Source: Chiua virens (lineage: Eukaryota; Basidiomycota; Agaricomycetes; Boletales; Boletaceae). From it: a DNA stretch of 64,000 bases. Below are positions 27,051 through 38,241 of the stretch, piece after piece (the first letter of the stretch is position 1; each line of letters opens with the position of its first letter). Both the position numbers and the translations under genes were made by a program. Below the pieces are notes generated by a model. That model was not told the origin of the DNA and searched no databases. It saw only the letters and a list, made by a program, of their open reading frames with translations. Location of the stretch: contig JAHNUO010000002.1 of assembly GCA_019787685.1 (NCBI GenBank), positions 248,001 through 312,000 of the forward strand. Direction: 5' to 3'.

Positions 27051-27780
27051 TGTTACAATTTCTTTCTTTTCTTTGACTTGTACTACTTCTCTTCACTCGA
27101 TACCTAGGTATCCTCATATGTTCATCCGTACTTTGTCTCCTTTTCACCTTTACATAACCTGCACTGGCATCTCCCGTTGCTTACCCTTTTCCTTTCATGT
27201 CATCATCCAATGGCATTGCCTTTAGTCATTTCATCTTCATTATTATCTGTTGCCTTCGCATCATACGATTTCCCCTTTTGGCCTTTTACTCTTCCGCTCT
27301 TCCTGGCCACCCCTTTTGGTATCGTGCACTTCCCTTTTGGCCCTTTCGCTCTTCCGCTCTTCTGGCCTCCCCTTTTAGTTACTTGGTCCATGCATGATTC
27401 TCGTAGTATAAATACCCCGCAGTGATTCTCCTGTACTCTAGTCTTGATCTCCGCAATCTAGCTGAGTATCCCTGCTCCACTTGGGAACCCCCCTTGTGAC
27501 TCCTTGACCCTTGACCCTTGACACCTACGGCCAATGCCTAGGTTCCACCTTGATTACAAGAGGAAGACCCTTGGTCCTTTGGGTATAGATTCCCAACAGG
27601 ACGCTCTCAGCAATGCCTGAGTTCTACCTCATCTCCACTGTTGGCATCATGCTAATAGCAGTCCTCCTTGAACTCTTACAGCATGCCACATATCAAGTAG
27701 TGGTTGTTCAAGTTATCGCAGCCACTTGATCCTTAGCGCTTTTGCAGCTACACTAGTTCCTACCTGGAGCTATCGTAACA
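27051..27780 (+). repeat. Gypsy-1 3' LTR
   Basis: 730 bp, beginning TGTTACAATTTC and ending ATCGTAACA, followed directly by the target duplication GCAAA. A TATA-like GTAGTATAAATACC lies at about 27404. Confidence 0.92.
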
Positions 27781-27785
27781 GCAAA

Positions 27786-27956
27786 TAGTAGGAGAACATC
27801 TTCTCGTTTGCACACTCTCAACAGTGCAGTGTACAGTTGCCCATGAGCAAATGGTTCAACACAGAGGTCAAGTACAGCTCTGTCGAGAGTCAAACCCTGG
27901 CATCTGTTGAACGTAGTTGCATAAGCTGGTCGCAACGGGAACTGGCGACAGGTGAC
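27786..27956 (-). pseudogene. Helitron-type PIF1 helicase fragment
   Basis: Minus-strand frame VTCRQFPLRPAYATTFNRCQ followed by GLTLDRAVLDLCVEPFAHGQ and LYTALLRVCKREDVLLLFA. The AYAT..NRCQGLTLDRAV...FAHGQLYTALSRV pattern is the C-terminal helicase motif of PIF1-like Helitron RepHel proteins. It continues at 12494-12437 once Gypsy-1 is removed. Upstream it is cut at 27957 by the first Gypsy-2 LTR. Only about 75 codons survive. Confidence 0.85.
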
Positions 27957-28390
27957 TGTTACGATCTCAACATTTCATCCCTCTATGGATTATACTTTCA
28001 ATCTTTTCTAAGTCTAACACCTCATGTCAAGGCTATTCTCAGGATCAACTCCTATTGGTTGCCACATAAACACAGCATTCTCTCATAGCCATGCTTCTTA
28101 TGACTCGATTTCTACATGTGTATTCACACATTACTCATCATGACTCACAACCTGCCAGATACCTGTACAAGGCTATGTTTCTTATCTATGACTCATTTCT
28201 TATTGTCCAATAGCATCATAGCATAGTTCATACTCAGATTAGAACCCCAACATCCATGTAGTATATAAACCCCATGAATTGATGCCAGAGAACTCTAACA
28301 AAGTTCTCTTGGAGTTTTCACCTCTTTGATTGAACACCTCTCTCATCCACTTCACAACCACTAGTTCAGTCTTTGTTCTAGGTTGTTTCA
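27957..28390 (+). repeat. Gypsy-2 LTR1
   Basis: 434 bp, TGTTACGATCTC...GGTTGTTTCA, aligned with LTR2 and LTR3. A TATA-like GTATATAAACCCC occurs at about 28259-28271. Confidence 0.88.
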
Positions 28391-28609
28391 TTAGAACTTT
28401 GTTATCTTTCTTTGCTGTCGACACTACTGCCAAGTTCCTTGACCTCGTTGTAGCCACCTCCTGCAAATAAACAAGCATGCCAGAAGTAAGTTGTCACTTT
28501 GAAATCAGAAGGAAAAGTCCACTTTCAATAAGCCATTGAATAAGGCTCAAGATCTTCAATAACTTGATAGCAGACAGTGCACCCCGCAGGATAGCTGATT
28601 GTACTCTTT

Positions 28610-29134
28610 ACTGAGACCACTCTCCCAGTGCCCTCCTCCACTGTACCCTTTGTTGTCTCAGGAGAGGAGATTCTTTTTGATCATGAGGCAGACCCTGCAT
28701 TCCTAGACACTGCTTTCCTTGCTGAAGCAGTTGTTATTGTGGATCTCGACCTGGATCGCCAGTTGCAGGAGGCTATATTCCACACCTTACTTGACCAGCT
28801 CATTGGAGAGCAAACCACCTTATTGGATTACAAGTCCAAAACCAATAGTTAGAGTGGCAGCCTAAACTTATGCTATCCATCAGAGGAACTGGAGATTAAG
28901 TTTGAGACTATCCTGGCACTTATCCCTAAAGAAGAAGCACAACCCATCACTATTCCTCTTCTCTTACCAAAGAGAGAAATCTCATCCCTGCTCCCAGAAC
29001 TTACCCCAAGTAGAGCATCATCAGAGGAATCCCTAGGAGACCCTAATGACTACATACCACCAGGAAAAGCAGAAAGAAGATTAGCAGGTCCCATCAGGAC
29101 TACCAGGCAGAGAATATACACAGACAGAAGATGA
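28610..29134 (+). pseudogene. Gypsy-2a leader reading frame A
   Basis: Unrecognised reading frame between LTR1 and gag. One segment (to 28852) is acidic (GEEILFDHEADPAFLDTAF, VIVDLDLDRQLQEAIFHTLL). After a TAG at 28850-28852 the same frame continues with LCYPSEELEIKFETILALIP, ASSEESLGDPNDYIPP and RRLAGPIRTTRQRI, ending at a TGA near 29134. The second half is conserved in copy 2b (37570-37869), where the same ending is seen, which supports a real protein. No domain was recognised. No clear ATG was found for the start, so the boundary is approximate. Confidence 0.5.
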
Positions 29135-29240
29135 GAAGTCCCATCTTGCATAAGACCAATATGATAACTTTGCATTCCCTACTCTCAGACCTAGGAATAC
29201 TCTTAGAATCCCCTCCAAATATCTTTAGAAAAATCAAATT

Positions 29241-29487
29241 TATGTCTTGGAAATTCATAGCAATTGCATTCATTATCTCCTGCATGCTTTTAACCTACCT
29301 CTCTGCTTACATAGCATTCTATCTTACAAACAAGGTACAAGAAACACAATGTCCAATCTACTTCTCCATTAAAAGAAGAGATTACCTATTCACTGTTGCC
29401 TTCAGCATCTTCTCACCTTACAAAGAGTATGGTACAGCCACCAACAACGCTTGGGGAGCACCAGAACCAGCAACTGATGCCTGGTAA
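29241..29487 (+). CDS. Gypsy-2a small membrane-protein reading frame before gag
   Basis: About 81 codons from ATG 29241: MSWKFIAIAFIISCMLLTYL followed by SAYIAFYLTNKVQETQ, a basic stretch, FSIFSPYKEYG and a C-terminus NNAWGAPEPATDAW. One strongly hydrophobic segment (residues about 4-27) predicts a transmembrane helix or signal anchor. The stop at 29485-29487 lies 17 bases before the gag ATG. The same layout occurs at 37960-38235 and 62541-62817, with QETQ, SPYE and NN-W-P conserved. A longer in-frame extension begins at 29131. No known family recognised. Confidence 0.6.
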
Positions 29488-29504
29488 ATTCTCAATAAAC
29501 AAAT

Positions 29505-30560
29505 ATGTTGTTCACATTCTCCTCTGCCCAAGCCTCCATGAACAACCACTCCATTGATGCTGACGACAGGCTTAATGCAGCAGCATGGCTGGTGATGGCA
29601 CTACAAAACACATTACACAAAGTAGAAAATGACCTAATAGCCCTACATGGCATGGTCACCTTGCAAGGAGCTTCTTCCTCTTCATCCAAAGGAATGACCA
29701 CTGTCATTCAATCTCCCTCCAAACTAGAGATCTTTGCAGATCCAGGAATTTATGATGGAGATATGGCCAAATTTGATGAATGGTGGGCCAAGACCAAGGG
29801 ATGGCTAGAGATCAATAAAATCGCCATACACAATGATTACCAAAAAGTCATGGCAATACTCTCGCACTTAAAAGGTACAAAATCATCACAATTTTCTGAG
29901 ACACAGCTAGCTCAGGGAACCAAACTTTCCTATGCACAGCTGACCATTGACATCGAAGGAATGTTCTGGCAGAACAATAAAGTCAATTGGGCCAGGACCA
30001 AACTGGAACATCTGACACAAGGAATGATGCGAGTAGAAGACTTTATCATAAAGTGGGAAAATCTTTGGCAAAAAGCTGCAATAGACCCTACTCACGCTAT
30101 CAGACTTCTTGAGACAAATACGTCCAGAAGTATTATCTTCCAAATCTTTAAGGACGGACAATGGCAAAACCTGAATGACAACATGTACACAAATGTGTTG
30201 CACCCTTCCTACACTGCCAATAGAAATGAGGCAGTATGGAAATATCTTGCCACAATTCACACAGCAGGTAACTCCATGGAAGCAATTAATCTTGTCCGCA
30301 GCGAAAGAACCTGGGCTAAAAAGGACCCTAACACCATGGACATATCATCTGCTTACCACAAGGATAAAGACAGATGGTTCCATACCTCCGAAATACAAGC
30401 GCTAGGACAAAAGAGGTCTGGTCACACCCCTAAGTGCTTTAATTGCGAAGCACAAGGACATTACCCAAAAGATTGTCCCAAGCCAAAGAACCAGTGCAGT
30501 GAATGCTGCTTCTATGGTGGCAGACACAAGAAGGACTGTACCAAATCAAGGAAAGTCTGA
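29505..30560 (+). CDS. Gypsy-2a gag
   Basis: Intact frame of 351 codons. Starts MLFTFSSAQASMNNHSID, has the capsid-like blocks IFADPGIYDGDMAKFDEWWA and KWENLWQKAAIDPTHAI, then two zinc motifs: CFNCEAQGHYPKDC (about 30436-30477) and CSECCFYGGRHKKDC (30496-30540). It would form the virus-like particle and bind element RNA. After the stop a solo LTR interrupts the region, and gag-like sequence resumes at 31233 (GMDPEQVQAYYYDKYE). Confidence 0.88.
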   Translation: MLFTFSSAQASMNNHSIDADDRLNAAAWLVMALQNTLHKVENDLIALHGMVTLQGASSSSSKGMTTVIQSPSKLEIFADPGIYDGDMAKFDEWWAKTKGWLEINKIAIHNDYQKVMAILSHLKGTKSSQFSETQLAQGTKLSYAQLTIDIEGMFWQNNKVNWARTKLEHLTQGMMRVEDFIIKWENLWQKAAIDPTHAIRLLETNTSRSIIFQIFKDGQWQNLNDNMYTNVLHPSYTANRNEAVWKYLATIHTAGNSMEAINLVRSERTWAKKDPNTMDISSAYHKDKDRWFHTSEIQALGQKRSGHTPKCFNCEAQGHYPKDCPKPKNQCSECCFYGGRHKKDCTKSRKV

Positions 30561-30589
30561 TCAACTTCCAAAGAAGAGAAGAAAACTTC

Positions 30590-31232
30590 TGTTACAATCA
30601 TGTTTCACTCATTAATCTTTTGCCTTCCTACTCATTCTCTCATCCACTATACAAGATACACAATATCTATTACGACATACCTTGCCTCATGCTAAGGCTA
30701 TACTCAGGATCATATTCTATTGGCCACCATATTATGACTCACTATGATTCATCATTAGACATGTGTTATCACACGATGTCATAACCCATGCACAATACAT
30801 GTGTATTCACACATTATCTCTTATCTATGATTCCTCATGACTCATATCTATTATTAAAGCAGTGCTTATCTTATAACATGCTTATACCGCATTATTACAG
30901 CATTGTTCCCTCATGTTCTTATCTATGACTCACATACATGCTGATACCTCATGTTATCACACCTTATCTACCAATCAGGACACTATTCCTTATCATGTAC
31001 TTCATACTCAGATTAGAACTCTGCTTGTACTTTTAGTATATAAGACGTGAATGCAGCACCAAGGGAACTCTAACAAAGTTCACCTTTGGATATTCCCCAT
31101 TGTCTCTCATAGACGGATCTCCTCTGTAGTTCTCGCCTCACTTGTCAGACTCACTTGCACTCTACATCTTACACTGACCACTACAACCACTTGCAAGTAA
31201 TTCATAGTCTACGTTTGTTCTAGGTTGTTACA
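30590..31232 (+). repeat. Solo LTR in Gypsy-2a
   Basis: 643 bp, TGTTACAATCATG...GGTTGTTACA, target duplication ACTTC (30585-30589 and 31233-31237). A related copy lies on the minus strand at 62819-63471. Confidence 0.88.
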
Positions 31233-31405
31233 ACTTCTACTTGCACCTCTTCTCCAAAAGTCACAAAAGAGGACCCCTTTGCCACCATTCGTGGAATGGA
31301 CCCTGAACAAGTCCAGGCATATTATTATGATAAATATGAGTCAGAAAAGAATGGAAAAGGCAAAGCGAACTGAGTAAACTAGGATCTCATGTTTGCCAAC
31401 CCCTT

Positions 31406-34400
31406 TTGAAGTATTATGAAAACTCTATCTCTTTAGGTTTCAACTTCTCTTACTCATCCAATAAACCTCCCAAGCACAAGGAAAAACTGCCAAAACCAAA
31501 AACAACAGAAAACAAAAGTGTTGACAGCATCTCTGTGAAGCGTGGCAGACACAATAGTTCTGTGCTTAATTCTGTCACAAAACCAATACCTGATGGGTCT
31601 TTCATTAGATTAACATTGATTGAACAAGAAATCTCTTTACTGATATTGATATCCCCAGTAAACCAAATCGGTTATGTTGGAGCAAAAGCACTTTTAGACA
31701 GTGGAGCTAATGCGATCTTCATACATGAAGACTATGTCGCTAAACATAATCTCCCACATCATGCACTGCCACATCCCATACAAGTCTTTAATGTAGATGA
31801 AACCAAGAACCAAGCAGGTTCTATTACTCATGCCACCCAAATCCTGATCGATTACAAAGGTCACAGAGAAATAGTGGATGCTGAAATTACCAACCTTGGA
31901 AAAAATGATCTTATCCTTGGATTCACATGGTTAAAGTACCACAATCCCCATATAGACTGGAACACAGGATTGGTCATAATGCAGAGATGCCTGGAATCAT
32001 GTCACTTGCAAGATGAAGACAATTTCTTGGCTTCTATTATTGCAGAAGAACTTAAATATGCAAACTCTATCATGGAATCCCGTATTTTTACTGCAAACAT
32101 GGAAACTCCACCTTCTCCTCCTAAGGAATGCACTCTTGAAGAGATGGTCCCACAAGAATATATGAAATATGCTAAGGTGTTCGGAAAAGCCAAATCAGAA
32201 AGAATTCCAATTTGCAAACTGTGGGATCATGCAATAGATCTCAAAGACATGTTCAAACCTAAGATGGGTCACCTCATTCCTATCTCTGTTACCGAACAAG
32301 AGGAAGTGTCGGCATTCGATGACCAACTAAACAAAGGTTACATTAGATCCTCTAAATCCAAACAAATATTCCCAGTATTCTTTGTCCCTAAAAAGAATGG
32401 AAAGAAGTGCATGGTTCAGGACTACTGATACCTAAACAAACATATGTCAAAAAAAATTATCCTCTCCCCCTTATCTCCCAACTCATCGATAAGCTGAAAT
32501 TAGCTAAACTCTTTACAAAAATGGACTTACAGTGGGAATACAATAATGTACACATCAAAGAAGGTGATGAATGGAAGGCAGCTTTTGTCTGTAACCATGG
32601 GTCATTCGAACCCATTGTCATGTACTTCGGATTATGCAACTCTCCTGCTACTTTCCAAACTATGATGAATGAAATCTTTGCCGATATGAATGGAATTGTG
32701 GTTGTATACATTGACGATCTTATGATCTTTACTGACACTGACAATTATGAAACACATGACAAGATCGTTCTCGAGGTTCTCAAGTGCCTTGAAGAAAATG
32801 ATCTATTTATAAAACCAGAAAATTGTCATTTCTGCATCAAAGAAGTGGATTTCCTCAGAATGGTCATGGGAACTGATGGGATTAAAATGGATAATGAAAA
32901 AACCTTTGCAATCGCCAAATGGCCTGTCCCCTCATTAGTTAAACACATTCGCAGTTTCCTCAGTCTTGCCAACTTCTATTGCAGATTCATCAAAGATTAT
33001 GGCAAAATTGCATGTCCCCTACATAATTTAACTAAAAAAGATTAGACATTCGAATGGACCTTTGCTTGTGATGAAGTGTTCCACCTACTTAAAAAGGCAT
33101 TTACAACAGCTCCTATCCTTGCTTATCTGGATCAGAACTCCCAATATTGCTTAGAATGTGATTTATTGGATTTTGCCACAGGAGCAGTCTTATCTCTTGA
33201 GAAAGACAGTGCATGGCACCCTGTCGCCTATAACAGCCACTCTATGACCCCAGAAGAACGAAATTACCCGATTGCTGACAAAGAAATGTTATCAGTCATT
33301 CACTCATTGGAATTATGGCGTCATTACCTTGAAGGTGCTAAACATGAATTTGAAATATGGAACAATCACCAAAACCTTACGTGGTTCATGACTTGCCAGG
33401 ATCTTAATTGAAGGCAAGCGAGATGGGTGCAATACCTATCATGTTTTAACTTCACTTGGCACCACAAGGCAGGTGTAACTATGGGAAAAGCAGACACTTT
33501 GAGCAGGAGGGAGGACCACATGATCAGTATTAAAGATGATAACAAGGGAATGATCCTCATGGACCCTGAGAAAATCAGATCAGCCGTCACTCTCCTATAC
33601 AACAGAGATGAATTTCTCTCATCCATTCAACACAAAACAATGAAGCTATTACCAAATGCCATGAAACATCTCTTATCTATTGGTTATTCAGTCAAGAATG
33701 CCTTCCTTAGAAAGGGGGGTAAGATCTTCATTCCAGATAAATTAAGAACCAAAGCTATCATGACATTTCATGACACACCCAAAGCTGGACATCCTGGTTA
33801 TGACAAAACTCATGAACTTCTATCATGACACTACATATGGCCTCAAATGAAGGAACAAGCAAAAACATATGTGTCTCACTGTGAAAGATATGCTCAGTTC
33901 AAGGGATCTAACCAGAAAACTGCAGGTCTCTTGCAACCCTTAGAAACCCCTAATGCACCTTGGGAAGATATCTCAGCAGATTTCATCACAGATTTCATCA
34001 TAGATCTCCCACTTTCACACTCCTATGATTCCATTCTCACAGTTGTGAACTGCTTCTCCAAAGAAGTTGAATTCATCCCTTGCCACAAAATGTGTATATC
34101 TATGGATCTCACTAAACTATACCTTTCCCACATCTGGAGGCACCATGGCCTTCCTACATCCATCGTATTGGATAGAGAACTGCAATTCGCTTCACAGCTT
34201 ATGAAAGATATATGCTCAGGGTTTAAAATTACACCCAAATTAAGCACTGCTCATTACCCTCAAACTGATGGACAATCAGAGTGAATGAATTGGGAAGTTC
34301 AACAATATCTTTGGATGTTCTGTGCAGAGAAGGACACTACTTGGTCCGACTGGCTCCCCTTAGCCCAGTTCTCATACAACAGTAAAAAAAACACCACCAC

Positions 34401-34690
34401 AAAGCATTCCCCTTTTGAAATCACACACTCTGATGTCCCTAGGATGGGAAGTATGCCTCATGACATGAAAAACCTGGCCGCTCAGAATTTCATTACAGAC
34501 TTCTCCGACATTCTAGAACAAACCAAGTCTAATATAGACAAAGCTGCGGAACATATGAAAGAACAAGTGGATAAATTGAGATCAGTACCCCCTTCTTACA
34601 CAGTTGGTAATAAGGTCTGGCTCTCAACCACTAATCTAAAAATAAAACAACACCCCAAATTCATGGACAAGTGGATTGGACCCTATGAGA
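31406..34690 (+). pseudogene. Gypsy-2a pol: protease, RT, RNase H, integrase
   Basis: Protease active site ALLDSGANAIFIHEDYV (about 31690) and LILGFTWLKYHNP. RT begins VFFVPKKNGKKCMVQDY and has a TGA at 32426-32428 in place of Arg. It then has LFTKMDLQWEYNNVHI, YFGLCNSPATFQ and the catalytic YIDDLMIF at about 32708-32731. RNase H has LECDLLDFATGAV and KEMLSVIHSLELWRHYLEG. Integrase has TFHDTPKAGHPGYDKTHELL, ADFITD, QFASQLMKDIC and HYPQTDGQSE. Stops are at 32428, 33045, 33411, 33828 and 34284; apart from these the frame is largely open. It is cut at 34690 by Tc1-C and continues at 36243. Confidence 0.9.
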
Positions 34691-34692
34691 TA

Positions 34693-36240
34693 CAATGACT
34701 CCAAAAACCGTTGCAATAATTAAATGCAATGCAGTGTGTGAAGCACACTGCAAACAGGGGTGAGAGTTTCCCTTAGGTCTGGTGAGATGAAAGATAGTAC
34801 TCCTGCTTGGCTACAAAATGGCCCTTGGGTCATGTGATTTGGTTCACAATATGAATATTTTAAATCAATGACCCCATTGTAACAGTTTTTGTACTTTCAA
34901 TTTGAGACATAGGATCTCGTATTTACCAGTGGATATTTGGTCTTGTTTGGTACCAAAAACAAAGATATACATGACTATATTATATCTATGTTTGAAAATC
35001 TTCACACACTTTGTGACTTCATGCTTACATCACCATAAAATGTCTTTCTCCCCTTAGGAGAGTAATCAAGCTTTCTTGAGATACTGCCAAAGCTATTCAA
35101 AGGAGTTTGGGTCCAGAGAATGTATAGACCATGTCACAGACCCACATCACCACTTATTATGCCATTGGTGGATCTTTTAAAAGGATACTTGACATTATTA
35201 TCTTGTTGAAAAATGCTATTAAAGAAATTCCACCCATAATATTTCATGGTATGCTATAATTCATCCTTCAAAATCTGAATGAAAATATGACCATTGATCA
35301 TACCCTGTGTTTTGGAAGCATATCTAACTCTCTATCAAGGGATACAGCTTCATATCATGAAGAAAAGACTCATAAACATTATTGCTTCTATTGCTAGTCT
35401 ATTACTACAGCCTCTGACATGGTTTTTTATATGCTGATATCGTCTTTTCTTATCCTAGGTAATCATTCTGACATAGTCAGAGTATGTTATGTTCATCTAG
35501 CCCTCTGTAGTCCTCTTCTTGTGAGCATAGACCAGGTCTCCTAATGAGTAATTCCAAGAAAGGGTCAATGTTTCTTGGCTACAATTTGTATATCAAGCAT
35601 TTTCAAGTCAAAGTGGACAGTATTATAATAAATGGAATGTTTAGTGACATTTAAGAGTATTTTGATGATGTTGCACAGTATTTTCCATCTTACAAATTGA
35701 CATAAAATAATGAACAGAACAAGTGGTAGTAGAAGAAAGTTTGAATACATGACCACTAATGGACTTTATGAGGTGTGGATACCCTGGGAGATCACACCAG
35801 CATATGAATAAGTAATTAGACCCATGCCTACTCTGTAAGTATCCTGAGAATATGGTCAGAAAGCTTGAGTACTCTCCTAAGGGGAGAAAGACATTTTATG
35901 GTGATGTAAGCATGAAGTCACAAAGTGTGTGAAGATTTTCAAACACAGATATAATATAGTCATGTATATCTTTGTTTTTGGCACCAAACAAGACCAAATA
36001 TCCACTGGTAAATATGAGATCCTATGTCTCAAATTGAAAGTACAAAAACTATTGCAATGGGGTCATTGATTTAAAATATTCATATTGTGAACCAAATCAC
36101 ATGACCCAAGGGCCATTGTGTAGCCAAGCAGGAGTACTATCATTCATCTCACCAGACCTAAGGGAAACTCTCACCCTTGTTTGCAGTGTGCTTTGCACAC
36201 TGCATTGCATTAGTCATTGCAACGGTTTTTGGAGTCACTG
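34693..36240 (-). mobile_element. Tc1-C: degenerate Tc1-type relic in Gypsy-2a integrase
   Basis: Flanked by TA (34691-34692 and 36241-36242). Terminal inverted repeats start CAATGACTCCAAAAACCG and end CGGTTTTTGGAGTCACTG, similar to Tc1-A but with changes. The centre still resembles minus-strand transposase (for example 35200-35340 aligned to 13100-13220) but is riddled with stops. Copy 2b at 51040 shows the uninterrupted sequence. Confidence 0.85.
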
Positions 36241-36242
36241 TA

Positions 36243-36722
36243 ATCTCTATGCACGGTCTGAATGCTTTAAAGCTTTGACTCCCACTGCACTATGTGAATC
36301 CACCCAGTCATGAATATTTCTCAGGTCAAACCTTATAAGGAACATCTACCTGATCAGCTGGTATACAAACTGCACCCCATCATTATTGGAGATAACTGAG
36401 AAGAAGAATACGAAGCAGAATACATCATTGACTCTTGCACAAAGGGTCGCCGCTTGGAATATCTCATCCACTGGAAGGGTTATGAAGAAGACGAACATAC
36501 ATGGGAACCTCTAAAGAATCTCACCAATGCTCAGGAATTAATTGCCAACTTTCACAAGGCTTATCCTGAAGCTCCACATCATCTCAAAGTGACCTTTATG
36601 GAATTCAATTCCATGTTCTGAAACTATGAGAATCAAACCCAATCTGCAGATGAGGATAGTCTCCATTGTCTCAATTATGAAGTTATAGATCATCTGGAGT
36701 CTGATCATCAGACAGGGGGTAG
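36243..36722 (+). pseudogene. Gypsy-2a integrase end and chromodomain
   Basis: Resumes after Tc1-C with MHGLNALKL-like sequence, then VKPYKEHLPDQLVYKL and the chromodomain (EAEYIIDSC, LEYLIHWKGYEEDEHTWEPL). A TGA breaks the frame in GDN*EEEYE near 36397. The purine-rich ACAGGGGGTAG just before 36723 is the polypurine tract. Confidence 0.85.
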
Positions 36723-37156
36723 TGTTACGATCTCAACGTTTCACCCTCATATGGATTATACTTTCAATCTTTTCTAACTATGACAGCATATCCTGCCTCA
36801 TGTCAAGGCTGTCCAAAGGATCATATCCAATTGGCTGCCACATTATCACAGCATCCATCACCTCATGCCCCTTATCATTTCATTTCCCTTATCACTGATT
36901 CATCATGCAGTGCAAGGCTATGTTCTCTTATCTATGACTCATACTGTTCACACCTTATCATCCAATAGGATCTCTTATGCTTATCTATGTAGCTTGTACT
37001 CAGATTAGAACTCCAACATCCATGTAGTATATAAACCCCATGAATTGAGACCAAAGAACTCTAACAAAGTTCTCTTGGAGTTTTCGCCTCTTTGATTGAA
37101 TACCTCTCTCATTCACTTCACAACCACTAGTTCAGTCTTTGTTCTAGGTTGTTTCA
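36723..37156 (+). repeat. Gypsy-2 LTR2, shared by both internal regions
   Basis: 434 bp. Preceded by a polypurine tract, as a 3' LTR would be. Followed by the same TTAGA...TTTGCTGTCGACACTACTGCC sequence that follows LTR1, as a 5' LTR would be. It therefore serves both copies. Confidence 0.88.
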
Positions 37157-37196
37157 TTAGACCTTTGTTATCTTTCTTTGCTGTCGACACTACTGC

Positions 37197-37566
37197 CTGA
37201 AACAAGCTGAATATGATGAGGTGTGTAGTAGGGCGGGATGCAACATATAACAGTTGTGAGAGTGCTCGTAGATGAGACAAGACCCTAAGGTCAGCTCAAG
37301 TGCAGGGTTATGTGCAATGAAGCACCTGTGCGTTTATTCTGGTGAAGGTAATTCACGAGTAGTGTCAATGACTACTTGGGCAGAGTAAAGGATATAAATG
37401 AGTTAATTATCAAACTGGGGAATTATCCCTTAGTTTGCCAGAGTATATATACTAGATACATGTGGCTGTACACTACCAGATAAGGAAAGCAGGTAGGTAA
37501 GCATAATTATGAATAGTTTGAGGTATTGGCTACATGAGGCAATGGCGATGCAGAGCATGCAATGAA
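37197..37566. other. Unassigned segment in Gypsy-2b leader, absent from 2a
   Basis: About 370 bases starting TGAAACAAGCTG, directly after the conserved post-LTR sequence and ending before the conserved leader frame. Copy 2a has unrelated sequence here (28434-28837). It could be a small insertion or recombined leader; no gene seen. Confidence 0.4.
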
Positions 37567-37569
37567 GAG

Positions 37570-37869
37570 TCTGAAACCAATGGTCAGAGCGGCAGCCCAA
37601 ACTTATGCTATCCATCAGAGGAACCAGAGATTAAGTTTGAGGACATCCTGGCACTTATCCCTAAAGAGGAAGTACAACCCATCTTTATCTCTCTTGCCTT
37701 ACCCAAGAGAGAAGTCTTGTCACCACTCCTGGAACTCACACTGAGCAGAGCATCATCAGTAGAATCGTTAGGAGACCCCAATGATTACATTCCACCAGCA
37801 GAATTAGCTAGGAGGTTAGCAGGTCCAATTAGGACAAACAGGCAGAGAATCTGCGCAAATAGGAGATGA
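37570..37869 (+). pseudogene. Gypsy-2b leader reading frame A, C-terminal part
   Basis: Frame reading NLCYPSEEPEIKFEDILALI, SRASSVESLGDPNDYIPP and ARRLAGPIRTNRQRI, closely matching 28853-29134 of copy 2a. The upstream half is replaced by the unassigned segment. Function unknown. Confidence 0.5.
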
Positions 37870-37959
37870 CAAGTCCCATCATGCATATGCCTGTACTCAC
37901 AGTACAATAATTTTGAGTTCCCACATCTTAGACCAAGGAACACCCTTCACACTCCCTCC

Positions 37960-38235
37960 AAATACATCTAGTAGATATTCATTTATGCAATCCTTGCATC
38001 AATCCTCATCTGCACCTGTTTTATCCTTTATGCACTTTTGTAACTCGCTAAGAACCTTGTTGATTACCAAAGGAGCCTGAACTTCCACATTCAGATCAAT
38101 GAGCACATGCTCATCCTTGCCCTCTACTCTCCCTATGAACAACAGGCAGAGTACTACCAAGCCCCTCCTATCATCAACAACACCGCTTGGCAACCCGTCA
38201 CAGTAGCAACAGACTGGGAAGATAACAATAACTAA
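37960..38235 (+). pseudogene. Gypsy-2b small membrane-protein frame, broken
   Basis: A hydrophobic segment (FIYAILASILICTCFILYAL) followed after a stop by LALYSPYEQQAEYYQ and NNTAWQPVTVATDWEDNNN, ending just before the gag frame. It matches the layout of 29241-29487. Stops within the N-terminal half show decay. Confidence 0.5.
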
Positions 38236-38241
38236 AAGATA

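Larger units (their letters stand above)
12500..27780 (+). mobile_element. Gypsy-1: Ty3/Gypsy LTR retrotransposon with nested insertions
   Basis: Bounded by TG...CA LTRs and a perfect 5-bp target-site duplication GCAAA (12495-12499 and 27781-27785). Order: 5' LTR, gag, protease, RT, RNase H, integrase, chromodomain, zinc-knuckle tail, purine tract before 27051, 3' LTR. The 5' LTR is interrupted by a Tc1 element and by a Copia element, and gag by a solo LTR. The two LTRs align end to end once the insertions are removed (about 730 bp each). Several frameshifts and stops make it inactive. Confidence 0.93.

Noticed and set aside
29131..29487. Envelope-like gene in Gypsy-2
   Set aside because: The membrane-protein frame is too short, lies before gag rather than after pol, and lacks any envelope feature. 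It is better treated as an unknown leader protein.
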